Source: Lichenihabitans sp033947565 (GTDB lineage Bacteria; Pseudomonadota; Alphaproteobacteria; Rhizobiales; Beijerinckiaceae). Taken from it: a stretch of 64,000 nt of DNA. Location of the stretch: NCBI RefSeq assembly GCF_033947565.1, contig NZ_JARPVX010000007.1, positions 1-64,000 of the forward strand, written 5' to 3'. Within the stretch, counting starts at the first letter, position 1, and the number at the start of each line of letters is the position of its first letter. The translations under genes and the position numbers were made by a program. This document shows positions 15,307-22,555 of the stretch, in pieces. The notes beneath the pieces were generated by a model. The model worked only from the letters and a program-made list of their open reading frames with translations. It searched no databases and was not told the DNA's origin.

Positions 15307-15459
15307 TCGAAAAATCAGGCCAGAACTAGCGGCCTTCCGCGCCCACTTATTCCCGCAGCGGGCCGACGCCCGGGAAAGGACCCGTGGTCCAGGTAGGGGG
15401 TGGGGGTATCCACTGCCTCGCCCTGGGGTTGTGGTCGCTGACGTGCCGGGGTGCTGCCG

Positions 15460-15744
15460 TCAGGCGGCCGGAGGCAGCTCGGGGTCGGCCAAGGCCGGCA
15501 GGTCGACGAGCGCCACCACATCGATCCGGCAGGCAAGGCGAATGCTCAGGGTCTTGCCCTCCGGCACTTCGATCTCCTCCGTCTCGCCGCCGAGAACGCG
15601 CGCTCCGCTGAAGCTTGACCATTGATGGTCCCGCACCTCGGGAGGCGAGAGCGAGAACTGGATCTCGCTCGTCGGCTTGACCTGCACACGCGCCGGCCCG
15701 CCGGCAAGCTTCTGCCATGCCGTGAACAGCTTCAATTCGCTCAT
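15460..15744 (-). CDS. Hypothetical phage protein
   Basis: 94 aa. Mixed alpha/beta sequence (LKLFTAWQKLAGGPARVQVKP, VLGGETEEIEVPEGKTLSIRLACRIDVVALVDLP) ending in Pro/Ala. It is the first gene of the leftward group that leads through the tail module, and sits just downstream of the AGGTAACAGGT repeat cluster, so its promoter probably lies within or beside that cluster. Not recognised. Confidence 0.6.
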   Translation of the reverse strand: MSELKLFTAWQKLAGGPARVQVKPTSEIQFSLSPPEVRDHQWSSFSGARVLGGETEEIEVPEGKTLSIRLACRIDVVALVDLPALADPELPPAA

Positions 15745-15815
15745 GGTGATGTCCTTGGTGATGGATGAGGACGGCGGGTCCTCTGCCGATCCTGGCGCCT
15801 GTTATCGCATCGACG

Positions 15816-15899
15816 GCAGGTAACAGGTGGTGACAGGTTACAGGGCAGGTAACAGGTCAGGTGACAACAACATCAGAGACTTAGCTGTTACCTGTTACC
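15816..15899. repeat. GGTAACAGGT direct/inverted repeat array
   Basis: The 13-mer GCAGGTAACAGGT occurs exactly at 15816-15828 and 15845-15857 (29-bp period). A variant GGTGACAGGTTA stands between them (15829-15840), CAGGTGACA follows, and the inverted form ACCTGTTACC is at 15890-15899. The array lies in the 326-bp space between the leftward 94-aa gene and the rightward small gene at 16071. It looks like a multi-site operator or a set of iterons. Confidence 0.7.
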
Positions 15900-16070
15900 C
15901 TGTGACCGGGTTTTCGATGGTGCATTCTACCGAAGGGTCGTGCTCCATATGACCCGTGCCCGCGCCGATCGCGCAAAGGGACCCGCGACCGATGGGTGCC
16001 CCTCGGGGGTATGTCGCCGCTCGCCGCCGTGCCCCACCTCCATGGCGTAGCTCAAGCAAGGGAGAACGCG

Positions 16071-16295
16071 ATGGCGTTCAAGGTCGGTGACGTGGTGCGG
16101 CTCAAGTCAGGCGGCCCGCTGATGACAGTTCAAGTCGCGGCCGCTGCCGGAGGATATGAATGTGCTTGGTTCAACCGGAGCGATGGCACGTACACGCTCG
16201 CATGGAATGCGTTCGTAGAAGCCACGCTTCAGCCTTATCCGAAAGAGGCTGAGACTGGCGCACAGCACTTCGGGGAAGGCGACGACGATCTGTGA
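16071..16295 (+). CDS. DUF2158-type small protein (YodC-like)
   Basis: 74 aa. The start at 16071 follows AAGGGAG. The N-terminus FKVGDVVRLKSGGPLMTVQVAA, then ECAWFNRSDGTYTLAWNAFVEATLQP, matches the pattern of the DUF2158 family of small SH3-like proteins (VGDVVxLKSGGPxMTV, then CxWF). Function unknown. It is the only rightward gene in this half of the element and faces the leftward replication genes. Confidence 0.8.
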   Translation: MAFKVGDVVRLKSGGPLMTVQVAAAAGGYECAWFNRSDGTYTLAWNAFVEATLQPYPKEAETGAQHFGEGDDDL

Positions 16296-16406
16296 CGGGA
16301 CAAGCGAGACAAACCGAGACATTTGTCCCGGATGTCGCGTGAGGAGAGCGAGACAAGCGGGACATAGCATCTAAAGGATGCTGTCCCGTTGTCCTGTCCT
16401 GTCCCG
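16296..16406. repeat. CGGGACA/TGTCCCG repeats with a hairpin between convergent genes
   Basis: The word occurs five times: CGGGACA at 16296-16302 and 16358-16364, TGTCCCG at 16324-16330, 16382-16388 and 16400-16406. Two of them form the base of a hairpin (stem GGGAC..AGCATC 16359-16371 with GATGCTGTCCC 16377-16387, loop TAAAG). It lies between the stops of two convergent genes, so it could serve as a bidirectional terminator, although the T-run is weak. Confidence 0.5.
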
Positions 16407-16418
16407 CTGCCCGGCCCG

Positions 16419-16592
16419 TCACTCCGGCTTCACGAACCACAGCAGGTCTTGGCCGTCGAGCTCACGGGATGCGATCAGGGCCTTTCTCACCGCCTCGTCC
16501 ATGAAGCGCCGGAACGCCTTGCGCCTCGTACCGGCATCCTCGGCGCGGACGTCGAGGCGAATGGCTCGGAATTTACGGTCACGCGGGCGCAC
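16419..16592 (-). CDS. Small basic hypothetical protein
   Basis: 57 aa from a GTG at 16592 that overlaps the end of the HTH gene by 14 bp. It is Arg-rich at the N-terminus (RPRDRKFRAIRLDVRAED) and ends GQDLLWFVKPE. The patterned sequence KAFRRFMDEAVRKALIASRELDG looks like a real protein helix rather than noise. Start choice is uncertain. Not recognised. Confidence 0.45.
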   Translation of the reverse strand: MRPRDRKFRAIRLDVRAEDAGTRRKAFRRFMDEAVRKALIASRELDGQDLLWFVKPE

Positions 16593-16797
16593 CTTCGGGT
16601 TTGCGGGCGGATGCTTCGCGGGCCAGCACCCAGTCGCTCAGGGTGGCGCGACGCGACAGGATGGCCTTGCCCTCGCGCCAGTGCGGCAGGCGGCCAGCCT
16701 CCACAAGCGTGTAGACCTGTCGTTCCGTGATGCCGAGGTGGCGGGCGATGCGCGGCGCGCCGTACAGGATATCGCCCGCGGGCACAGTCTGCGCCAT
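16579..16797 (-). CDS. Helix-turn-helix DNA-binding protein (excisionase family)
   Basis: 72 aa from ATG 16797. Residues 12-62 (YGAPRIARHLGITERQVYTLVEAGRLPHWREGKAILSRRATLSDWV) are a standard excisionase/HTH_17 winged helix. The frame stays open further upstream, but that part only reads through the TTCGAA repeats and is rejected. It lies downstream of the repeat array and the RepA-like ATPase gene; it could act as a repressor or replication accessory that binds one of the nearby arrays. Confidence 0.75.
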   Translation of the reverse strand: MAQTVPAGDILYGAPRIARHLGITERQVYTLVEAGRLPHWREGKAILSRRATLSDWVLAREASARKPEGAPA

Positions 16798-17069
16798 GGC
16801 TGAAGCTCTCGGAAGTGTGGAAGGTATGGGAGGTACGGAGCCAAACAAAAGCCCGGACGCCGGGGGATCTCCCAGGCCGGGCGCATGTCGTCTTGCGGAG
16901 GTGTCGGACTTAGGTGGAGCGGCCTCGGGGGTCGCAATCCTGGGTTGTCCAATACGGACATACTCCCCTAGAGTACCAACGATGTCAAGCGGTCGTTCCT
17001 GATGCGCTCGCCCCGCCTTCTGGCGGGCGCGCAAGCGTATAGGGGTATGGGGAGAGAGAAGGCAGGGCG

Positions 17070-17163
17070 TGCGAAGGCGTTCGAAGGGCGTTCGAAAGGG
17101 TTTTTGGGGTCGTGCGAAGGGTCGTTCGAACCCCGTTCGAACCCCGTTCGAAGGGCGTTCGAA
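17070..17163. repeat. TTCGAA iteron-like array next to the RepA-like gene
   Basis: Six exact TTCGAA palindromes at 17080, 17091, 17125, 17136, 17147 and 17158, with 11-bp spacing in both runs, plus two degenerate TGCGAA units at 17070 and 17113. Consensus about GCGTTCGAAGG. Eleven base pairs is one helical turn, so all sites face the same side of the DNA. The array fills the 3' side of the 370-bp space between the HTH gene and the RepA-like ATPase gene, the expected place for a replication origin or a cooperative operator. Confidence 0.75.
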
Positions 17164-17168
17164 GGCTG

Positions 17169-18323
17169 TCATGCGCGTGCGAGCTTCCGGTAACGCCGGC
17201 TCGGCGGGCCGTACTCAACCACCTGGATGGTTTTGGTCGCGAACAGGCGGTTCATGGCCGAAGTGAAGGCGGCCTTGCTGATGCCCCCTGCCCGCGGATC
17301 GCGGGCGAAGACCGCCGGCGCGTAGGTTACGGATGGTGTATGGCTGACAGGTCGGCGCTCAGCCTCATGCGCATCCAGCAGCTCAAGAAACACCTGATCG
17401 GCCCTGTCCTTGGCTGCCATCGCGCTGAAGCTGGACGCCCGGCCTTCTGTGCTGACGAACACGCCGGCCTGCCACCGCACCCGAATCTCACTGCCCGTCT
17501 GCCCATAGTTTGCTTTGAGCAGCCGAAGCACGCGGGCGTCGGGATCGGGCTCAGACCCGTCGTCGCCCTTCACCCGCTCAAAATACAGCCGGGACCGCAC
17601 GGAGTTGTTCCAGGCCGTCGATCCTGACAGTCCCGAGCCGCTCGACATGCCTGACAAGGACGGGTGCGCCAACAACACCAGGGCAAGCTTGTGCTGCACG
17701 GCCAGACCGCGAAGCAACCCAACGAACTGTCTAGCCTGCGTGCGCTGGTTTTCGTCGCCAGCAAAAAGGTCGCTGAGTGTGTCGAGCACGACGAGAGCCG
17801 GGCTGTGCACCCGGACGTGCTCGCGAATAGCCTCGAGCAGTGCCGTCGGCTTTACGATGTTGCTCCGAGCATCAAAGGCTCCAAGCACGGCATCCTCGCC
17901 GGCCAGGGATACCAAGTTGAGCCCGACGACGTCCTCGAAGGCCGTCCCGGTCTCGGCCAGGATCGCGTCGAGCCGCCGGTGCACCTCGTCGAGATCGTCC
18001 TCGGCCGTCAGAAACAGCACCGGCCCTTGTCGCACCTCGCGGCCGATCCAGGTCGTTCCGAGCGCGGTCGCAGCGGCGAGCTGCTCCGCCAGGAGGCTCT
18101 TGCCCGTGCCGCCGTCACCGCCCAACAGCGTGACGGTGCCGACCGGGATCATGCCCTGCACATGCCAGAGCCGTGGCGGGATCTCGCGACCGGCAAGGGA
18201 CGCGGCATCGACGATCGGCAGCTTGCGCGGCGGTGGCTTCGATGGTTCGCGCTCGTTTCGCCACCACTCACCAGGGAGGTCGGGAGGATTCTCGACGAGA
18301 TTGGCCGGGCGGTACTGCTCCAT
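17169..18323 (-). CDS. RepA-like AAA/RecA-fold ATPase
   Basis: 384 aa from the ATG at 18323, which overlaps the preceding stop (ATGA); an ATG at 18326 is also possible. Walker A is GGDGGTGKS at about residues 68-76. The Walker B region is ALVVLDTLSDLFAGDENQ, followed by the sensor-like LVLLAHPSLSGMSSGSGLSGSTAW. This is the RepA/KaiC-like hexameric ATPase type used as plasmid or phage replicative helicase or helicase loader. The C-terminal 90 residues look like a winged-helix domain. It should act at the element's origin; the TTCGAA array lies right after its stop codon. Confidence 0.8.
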   Translation of the reverse strand: MEQYRPANLVENPPDLPGEWWRNEREPSKPPPRKLPIVDAASLAGREIPPRLWHVQGMIPVGTVTLLGGDGGTGKSLLAEQLAAATALGTTWIGREVRQGPVLFLTAEDDLDEVHRRLDAILAETGTAFEDVVGLNLVSLAGEDAVLGAFDARSNIVKPTALLEAIREHVRVHSPALVVLDTLSDLFAGDENQRTQARQFVGLLRGLAVQHKLALVLLAHPSLSGMSSGSGLSGSTAWNNSVRSRLYFERVKGDDGSEPDPDARVLRLLKANYGQTGSEIRVRWQAGVFVSTEGRASSFSAMAAKDRADQVFLELLDAHEAERRPVSHTPSVTYAPAVFARDPRAGGISKAAFTSAMNRLFATKTIQVVEYGPPSRRYRKLARA

Positions 18324-18895
18324 CATGCCGCCTCGCGATCTGGTTGGCGCCTGCCCTGCGGCACGACGATGGTTTGCCGCTCCGTGAGCGCCTGACGAGC
18401 GCGCATGATCTCGCACGCATGTGCATCGTCCTCGGCCGCGATCCGCGGTGCGGGCAGGTCCAGCAGCCATCGTGCGCCAACCGACGGATCGAGGATCACG
18501 GCCCCGTTGCACCCGGCCTGAAGCCAGGCCAGAGGCGTGCGATGCAGATGCAGAGCGCCGCCGAAGCTGTAGGTCGCGCCATTGATCGCGTGTGCCATGC
18601 CGAGTGCCGGGGCGAACCCGCTGAGCGTCCACCAATGCGCTGGCTGCTCGACGGGCCACGCCACGACGTCGAGCACCGTTTCGGCATCCTCGGCCAGGGC
18701 CTCGCACCAGGCCGCAATTGCGGCGCCCTCCCGTGGCTCGAAGGTTCGGCCGTGCGGCTCCACCTCGGCAAGGAACACGCCGCCGCAGGCCGGCACGGTC
18801 GCGGCAAAGTCGATGCCATACTCGCGGCAATAAGCGATGCTGGGCTGCGATGCCTCGACGAGGTCGGCATAGGCGAGGAGGAGATCCGGCCTCAC
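18323..18895 (-). CDS. Hypothetical replication-module protein
   Basis: 190 aa. Coupled by 4-bp overlaps to the genes on both sides (18895 and 18323). Composition is Ala/Glu/Trp-rich with motifs YCREYGIDFAATVPACGGVFLAEVEPHG and PAHWWTLSGFAPALGMAHAINGATYSFGGALHLHRTPLAWLQAG. No primase metal-binding motif is obvious, though the place just before a RepA-like ATPase is where a primase-like or accessory protein would stand. Not recognised. Confidence 0.65.
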   Translation of the reverse strand: MRPDLLLAYADLVEASQPSIAYCREYGIDFAATVPACGGVFLAEVEPHGRTFEPREGAAIAAWCEALAEDAETVLDVVAWPVEQPAHWWTLSGFAPALGMAHAINGATYSFGGALHLHRTPLAWLQAGCNGAVILDPSVGARWLLDLPAPRIAAEDDAHACEIMRARQALTERQTIVVPQGRRQPDREAA

Positions 18896-19227
18896 GCTGC
18901 CCCCCCGTTCTGCCCGTCGCGCTCCTCAATCCGCTCGACCAGCCGCGCGCGGTAGACCCGCCCAGCCCATTCGACCGCCAGCGGACGGATTTGCGCCGGG
19001 GTCTCCCGCCTGACCTTAGACAGAAGGCGGCGGCGCATGCCGTTGTAGATCACCCGGGCCAATTCGAGATCACGAGCCGCCAAAGGGCCCGCCACCGCGA
19101 AGGCACGATCGGCGAAGCGCATCGCCGTGATGATGAGTTCTTCGCTGATGCCGTGGGCCGCATACTCCACGGCCTGCCGGAGTGTTTCGCGCTGCTGGCG
19201 CACTTGGGAGAGGTCAATGACCGTCAT
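18892..19227 (-). CDS. Hypothetical replication-module protein
   Basis: 111 aa, almost wholly alpha-helical: VRQQRETLRQAVEYAAHGISEELIITAMRFADRAFAVAGPLAARDLELARVIYNGMRRRLLSKVRRE, then PLAVEWAGRVYRARLVERIEERDG. It overlaps its neighbours by 4 bp on each side, so it belongs to one coupled replication operon. Not recognised. Confidence 0.65.
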   Translation of the reverse strand: MTVIDLSQVRQQRETLRQAVEYAAHGISEELIITAMRFADRAFAVAGPLAARDLELARVIYNGMRRRLLSKVRRETPAQIRPLAVEWAGRVYRARLVERIEERDGQNGGAA

Positions 19228-19715
19228 GGCCGCCCTCGCAGGATCCCAGCCAAGCCGATGAGCGCCGCCTCGGCGCGGCCGTCGTCCATAGCCCGGGCGA
19301 ACACGTCGGCTTTCCTAGGCCAACGCCGCACTGCCGCCGCGCGGGCAAGGTCCTTCAACCCCTTGCCGGCCGGGATGCCGACGATGCGCTTCCACTGAGG
19401 CGGCGTCAGGTAAGCCGCGCCAACACCAAGGACCGCGAGAGTGGACTCGACCGTGCCTTTCGCAGCCCCGAACGCGAACGCCGCCTTGCTCCCATCGGTG
19501 GGCCGCGGTCCAACGAACTCGATGTAGGCGGAGGACGGCTGCCACTGCCGCATTATCTTGGCGAGCAGCGGCGCCGAGATGCTGGGCCGACACGCGGGCC
19601 CGTCCGGCAGGGTCGGCAGGTCGGCGACGTCCAGGAGATCGCCCTCGGCCGTGAGAAGCGCCACTGCGCCTGTGCGACCGATGTCGACGCCGAGGATGCA
19701 GGAGGCGCCGCTCAT
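19224..19715 (-). CDS. RuvC-like Holliday-junction resolvase (RNase H fold)
   Basis: 163 aa from ATG 19715, which overlaps the stop of the 67-aa gene. Acidic residues typical of RuvC are in place: Asp11 in LGVDIGRTGAVAL, Glu66 in SAYIEFVGPRP and the D144-D145-x3-E149 cluster in MDDGRAEAALIG. Such phage resolvases cut branched DNA made during recombination or replication before packaging. It is coupled to the replication genes on either side. Confidence 0.8.
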   Translation of the reverse strand: MSGASCILGVDIGRTGAVALLTAEGDLLDVADLPTLPDGPACRPSISAPLLAKIMRQWQPSSAYIEFVGPRPTDGSKAAFAFGAAKGTVESTLAVLGVGAAYLTPPQWKRIVGIPAGKGLKDLARAAAVRRWPRKADVFARAMDDGRAEAALIGLAGILRGRP

Positions 19716-19915
19716 GCGCACCCCCAATGGTTGGCAGCTGCGACGGCTCCAGCCGCTGCCGTGCTGATCCGGGCACGGCGAGCAAGCCACGCGATAGGAT
19801 CTTGATGAGCGAGGGGCGGTGCGATATTCTCTCGGTCGTCACATGCCGCCACAGCAATGACGTTTCCGAGCCCGGCCTGCTCCCGCAGTGCCGGGTTCGA
19901 TCGTTTCTGGGCCAT
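19712..19915 (-). CDS. Small hypothetical protein
   Basis: 67 aa. Its stop overlaps the start of the RuvC-like gene (ATGA), which supports it. The sequence reads MAQKRSNPALREQAGLGNVIAVAACDD, then an Ala-rich segment with DPIAWLARRARIS. It is between the AlpA-like regulator and the nuclease. Not recognised. Confidence 0.6.
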   Translation of the reverse strand: MAQKRSNPALREQAGLGNVIAVAACDDRENIAPPLAHQDPIAWLARRARISTAAAGAVAAANHWGCA

Positions 19916-19918
19916 GGT

Positions 19919-20158
19919 TCAGGCGGCCTCCTCGATGACGCCCACGAGCTTCGCCGCGACGTGCGCGGGCCAGGCGACCGCACGCCCACCGATGCGGATC
20001 GGTGTCGGAAATTTGCCGCTACGGTAAAGCCGGCGAATATGGGCGACGCTGAACCCGGTCAGCTCCGCCATTTGCTTGACGTTCAGAAGTCGATTGCGCT
20101 CAAGAGAAGGTGGCAAAACCACCGGCGTCGGCGCGTTACTATTCGAGCGGTAGGCCAT
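19919..20158 (-). CDS. AlpA-family transcriptional regulator
   Basis: 79 aa from ATG 20158, with GGAGG about 8 bp upstream; the longer frame lacks a site. Residues 26-65 (LLNVKQMAELTGFSVAHIRRLYRSGKFPTPIRIGGRAVAWP) are a clean AlpA/MerR-like helix-turn-helix with the characteristic F-P-x-P-I-R-I-G-G-R wing. AlpA-type proteins switch on excision or early genes in prophage and satellite islands. First gene of the leftward replication operon. Confidence 0.85.
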   Translation of the reverse strand: MAYRSNSNAPTPVVLPPSLERNRLLNVKQMAELTGFSVAHIRRLYRSGKFPTPIRIGGRAVAWPAHVAAKLVGVIEEAA

Positions 20159-20278
20159 TTCTGTCCTCCACCACTGCGGCATGCAGCAGCTTGTGGAGGC
20201 AATAATGAGCATTTTAGAACGGAAGGGAGGGTAAGCTTGTGTCCTTCTGTTCACCCACCGCTTGGAGCAAGAGTTGTC

Positions 20279-20926
20279 CTACTTTTCCCGCTCGTATTTG
20301 ATCAGGATCGAGCCGTCTCTGAATAGACGTCGCCAAAAGCTGTCGGCTGGTCTTACGGCTCCCACACGAGTGATCTTCTCTCCGGGGAAAAGCTCCAGTG
20401 TGTCGCCTTCGGCCGGGTAAACTCGGAGTGAATAGCCGAGATCACCGGGTGGGGTCGGGTCGGGTTCAGCGAAGTTCGCTTTTCGCCACTCCCGAAACCC
20501 CTCCTCAAGTCGCTGCGTGGTGGCATCAAATGAATGACCCGGTGCACCAAACTCCGCAGCGATGTTCTCTGCTGCTTCAGGAATTGTCTCACCACGTCGC
20601 TCGACGTTGAAACGCATCTGCACCAGGAAGCCGTGATCAGGAGGACCATAAGCCGCCTCCTGAGCAACCTTCGCGCCCCTGACCAGCCCATGCCGATCAA
20701 AGCCATATGCCTTCATCGCTCGCAGTGCGTCGTCGAATACCGGGTCTCCGGTTGCCGTATGCATCCGCTCCAGAGCTCGAATTAGCTCAGGCGCGCGAAG
20801 TCGATCGTCCTGCTTTTCTTCAATCCGATGCGAGCTGCCTGAGGGAACCCTTGCACGGCGATCGTTCCATTCCTTTTCCGCCTGCAGCCGTTTTCGCTGG
20901 CGTGCGGTGATCCTCCCAGCAGTCAA
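20279..20926 (-). CDS. Hypothetical protein between integrase and AlpA
   Basis: 215 aa. Basic N-terminus (TARQRKRLQAEKEWNDRRARVPSG), helical middle (LRAPELIRALERMHTATGDPVFDDALRAMKAYGF), then mixed alpha/beta ending ADSFWRRLFRDGSILIKYERE. No signal, membrane segment or known motif. It ends about 120 bp before the AlpA start and starts 11 bp from the integrase stop, so it probably shares the integrase transcript. Not recognised. Confidence 0.6.
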   Translation of the reverse strand: MTAGRITARQRKRLQAEKEWNDRRARVPSGSSHRIEEKQDDRLRAPELIRALERMHTATGDPVFDDALRAMKAYGFDRHGLVRGAKVAQEAAYGPPDHGFLVQMRFNVERRGETIPEAAENIAAEFGAPGHSFDATTQRLEEGFREWRKANFAEPDPTPPGDLGYSLRVYPAEGDTLELFPGEKITRVGAVRPADSFWRRLFRDGSILIKYEREK

Positions 20927-20936
20927 AGCAGCACCC

Positions 20937-22121
20937 TCATGCAGTTAGGCAATTGACGCGTTCAGCCCAAAGCGCCAAGGCTGCCCGCTTCTCAGCCGCA
21001 TAGGTCGCGCGATTGTAGATACCTGCCACACCTGCGCGATGGCCGCTGATATGGTTCAGCACCGCCTCCACAACATGCGGCTGCACCCCGAGGTCGGCCA
21101 TGCGGGTCGCCGCTGTCCGCCTGAGATCGTGCAACCGCCACGGCACCAGGATGACCTTCTTGCCATGTCGCTGCTGCAGGTCGCCCAGCATGCGCGTGTC
21201 GAGCTCAGCCTTGGCCTTAGACCAGCCGCTAAACGATCCCTCGCGCGAACCGAACACGAGATCCCGCCCCTCGCGCCGATGAGCGCTGCCCAGCAGCTCG
21301 ATGGCGAGCGAAGGCAGCGTCAGGTCGAGCGGCAAACCGTTCTTCGTCCGATCGCCCGGGATCGACCAAACGTCGCCCCGCAGCTCGCTCCAGGCCATAG
21401 CGCCCACTTCGTCCCGTCGGCAGGCCGTCAGGATCAACAGGCGAACGATGGCGCCGTAGTCACCTGCCCCGGCATGCTTCCAGACCAACGCGATCTCCTC
21501 GTCGGACAGCACGCGATCGCGGGCGACCTCAGCGGTCGCCTTGTTGGTGCCGGCGACCGGATTGTCGTTCGCGAGCCCCTCGCCGATTGCCCAAGAGAAC
21601 ATGGCCGACAAGGCGGCGCGAGCACGGTTGGAGGCGAAGGGCCCGCTTTCCGTCGCGATCTTGCCGAGCTGATGCGAGACGTGCGCACGATTGATCGAAA
21701 ACAGCGGCCGCTCGCCCAACGGCTTCCAGTGCTTGCGCAGATGTCGCTCGATCTCGGCAAGGCTGCCGGGCTTGAGGCGCTTCGCAGCATGGCGAGCAAG
21801 GTAGTCCTCTGCGGTGCGCTTCAGCGTGACCACGGCCTGGGACCGCGCCTCCGCCGTCTCAAGAGCCGGGTCGACGCCCAGCGACACCTTGGCGAGCGCG
21901 GCCCTAGCATGGGCACGAGCCTTGTCGGCATCGATCTGCTCGAGCGTGCCCAGCCGAAGCCGGCGCTGCTTCTGTCCGAGCCGATATTGAACGAACCACG
22001 TTCGCCGGCCGCCGGGGTGCATCCGCAGCCCGAACCCTGCTAAGTCGTCATCATAGACGACATGCTCGGCCTTCCCGACCGGGAAGCTGAGCTTCGCGAC
22101 ACTCGCTTTTGTGAGTCTCAT
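20937..22121 (-). CDS. int: Tyrosine-type site-specific integrase (P4-like)
   Basis: 394 aa from ATG 22121. N-terminal arm-binding DUF4102-like domain (KLSFPVGKAEHVVYDDDLAGFGLRMHPGGRRTWFVQYR, residues 10-47), core-binding SAM-like domain (about 95-195), catalytic domain after 205. Catalytic residues: Arg235 in TACRRDE, Lys near 260, His331-x2-Arg334 in HDLRR, His357 in LNHISG and the Tyr of IYNRATY near 369. It drives integration into tRNA-Arg between 3351-3399 and 22264-22312. Its promoter region contains the right-hand tandem 11-mers, so integrase binding there could regulate its own expression. Confidence 0.95.
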   Translation of the reverse strand: MRLTKASVAKLSFPVGKAEHVVYDDDLAGFGLRMHPGGRRTWFVQYRLGQKQRRLRLGTLEQIDADKARAHARAALAKVSLGVDPALETAEARSQAVVTLKRTAEDYLARHAAKRLKPGSLAEIERHLRKHWKPLGERPLFSINRAHVSHQLGKIATESGPFASNRARAALSAMFSWAIGEGLANDNPVAGTNKATAEVARDRVLSDEEIALVWKHAGAGDYGAIVRLLILTACRRDEVGAMAWSELRGDVWSIPGDRTKNGLPLDLTLPSLAIELLGSAHRREGRDLVFGSREGSFSGWSKAKAELDTRMLGDLQQRHGKKVILVPWRLHDLRRTAATRMADLGVQPHVVEAVLNHISGHRAGVAGIYNRATYAAEKRAALALWAERVNCLTA

Positions 22122-22126
22122 CGAAA

Positions 22127-22148
22127 ACCGGAAGCAAATCGGAAGCAA
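22127..22148. repeat. Tandem 11-bp repeat ACCGGAAGCAA/ATCGGAAGCAA, probable arm-type sites (right)
   Basis: Two head-to-tail units, 22127-22137 and 22138-22148, matching the pair at 3455-3476 in the core CGGAAGCA. They stand 5 bp before the integrase ATG and about 115 bp inside attR. Confidence 0.6.
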
Positions 22149-22263
22149 CACTGCGCCGCTTCTCGATCCGATATGCTCACAAATGTCTGAGGGTGTCACG
22201 GGAAAAGCAAGTGTTTTCAGTGGTGTCGCTGCTTCCTGCTTTCTCTTGCTCACTCGCCGCCTA

Positions 22264-22312
22264 AGACTACGAATCTGGGGGTCAGGAGTTCGAATCTCTT
22301 CGAGCGCGCCAT
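22264..22312 (+). repeat. attR, 49-bp direct repeat of the tRNA-Arg 3' part
   Basis: Exact copy of 3351-3399. Only the 3' half of the tRNA is present, with no D arm upstream, so it is not a functional tRNA gene. It marks the right end of the integrated element. Confidence 0.95.
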
Positions 22313-22555
22313 ATAACTCGTTGCTTTTGTTTGATATTCCTTGTCCTCCTCAGGGTGGGATCCCGGCTCGCTGTTGCATGCTGCCCACACTGCAGGGTAT
22401 GTGATCGGAGCGGCGATGGCTGTAAGAACTGAGGCTGCGGCATCGTTGCGCCAGGAGCAGACTTCGATGTCGGGCTGCAAAGGTCAGCTTTTCGAGAGAA
22501 AGCAGACCTTTGCAGCCACGTGCCCAGTGTTCACGCCGTACTTACAAGCCGCGCT

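Larger units (their letters stand above)
3351..22312. mobile_element. Integrated phage-like element in tRNA-Arg, 18.9 kb
   Basis: It is bounded by a 49-bp exact direct repeat (3351-3399 and 22264-22312), the first copy being the 3' half of tRNA-Arg(ACG). A tyrosine integrase gene starts about 140 bp inside the right end. Content: excisionase/AlpA-type DNA-binding proteins, a RepA-like ATPase, a RuvC-like nuclease, a tape-measure protein with its frameshifting chaperone, and cargo (receiver domain, Fic/Doc toxin-antitoxin, exported VPLPA protein). No terminase, portal, major capsid, tail tube, baseplate or lysis gene was recognised. It is therefore a decayed prophage, a phage satellite or a tail-only element; the sequence alone does not decide. 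Confidence 0.9.

Noticed and set aside
15816..17163. CRISPR array
   Set aside because: The repeats are short (6-13 bp), partly inverted, and have no uniform spacers or cas genes.
16798..17172. N-terminal extension of the HTH gene to 17172
   Set aside because: The extra residues only translate the TTCGAA repeats (FERPSNGVRTGFERP and similar). ATG 16797 begins exactly before the HTH domain.
18327..18929. N-terminal extension of the RepA-like ATPase to 18929
   Set aside because: This part is a shadow of the coupled 190-aa gene and is Arg/Gly-rich noise. The ATGA overlap at 18323 gives the natural start.
22264..22312. Second tRNA-Arg gene
   Set aside because: Only the 3' half is present, with no acceptor 5' strand or D arm. 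It is the attR repeat.
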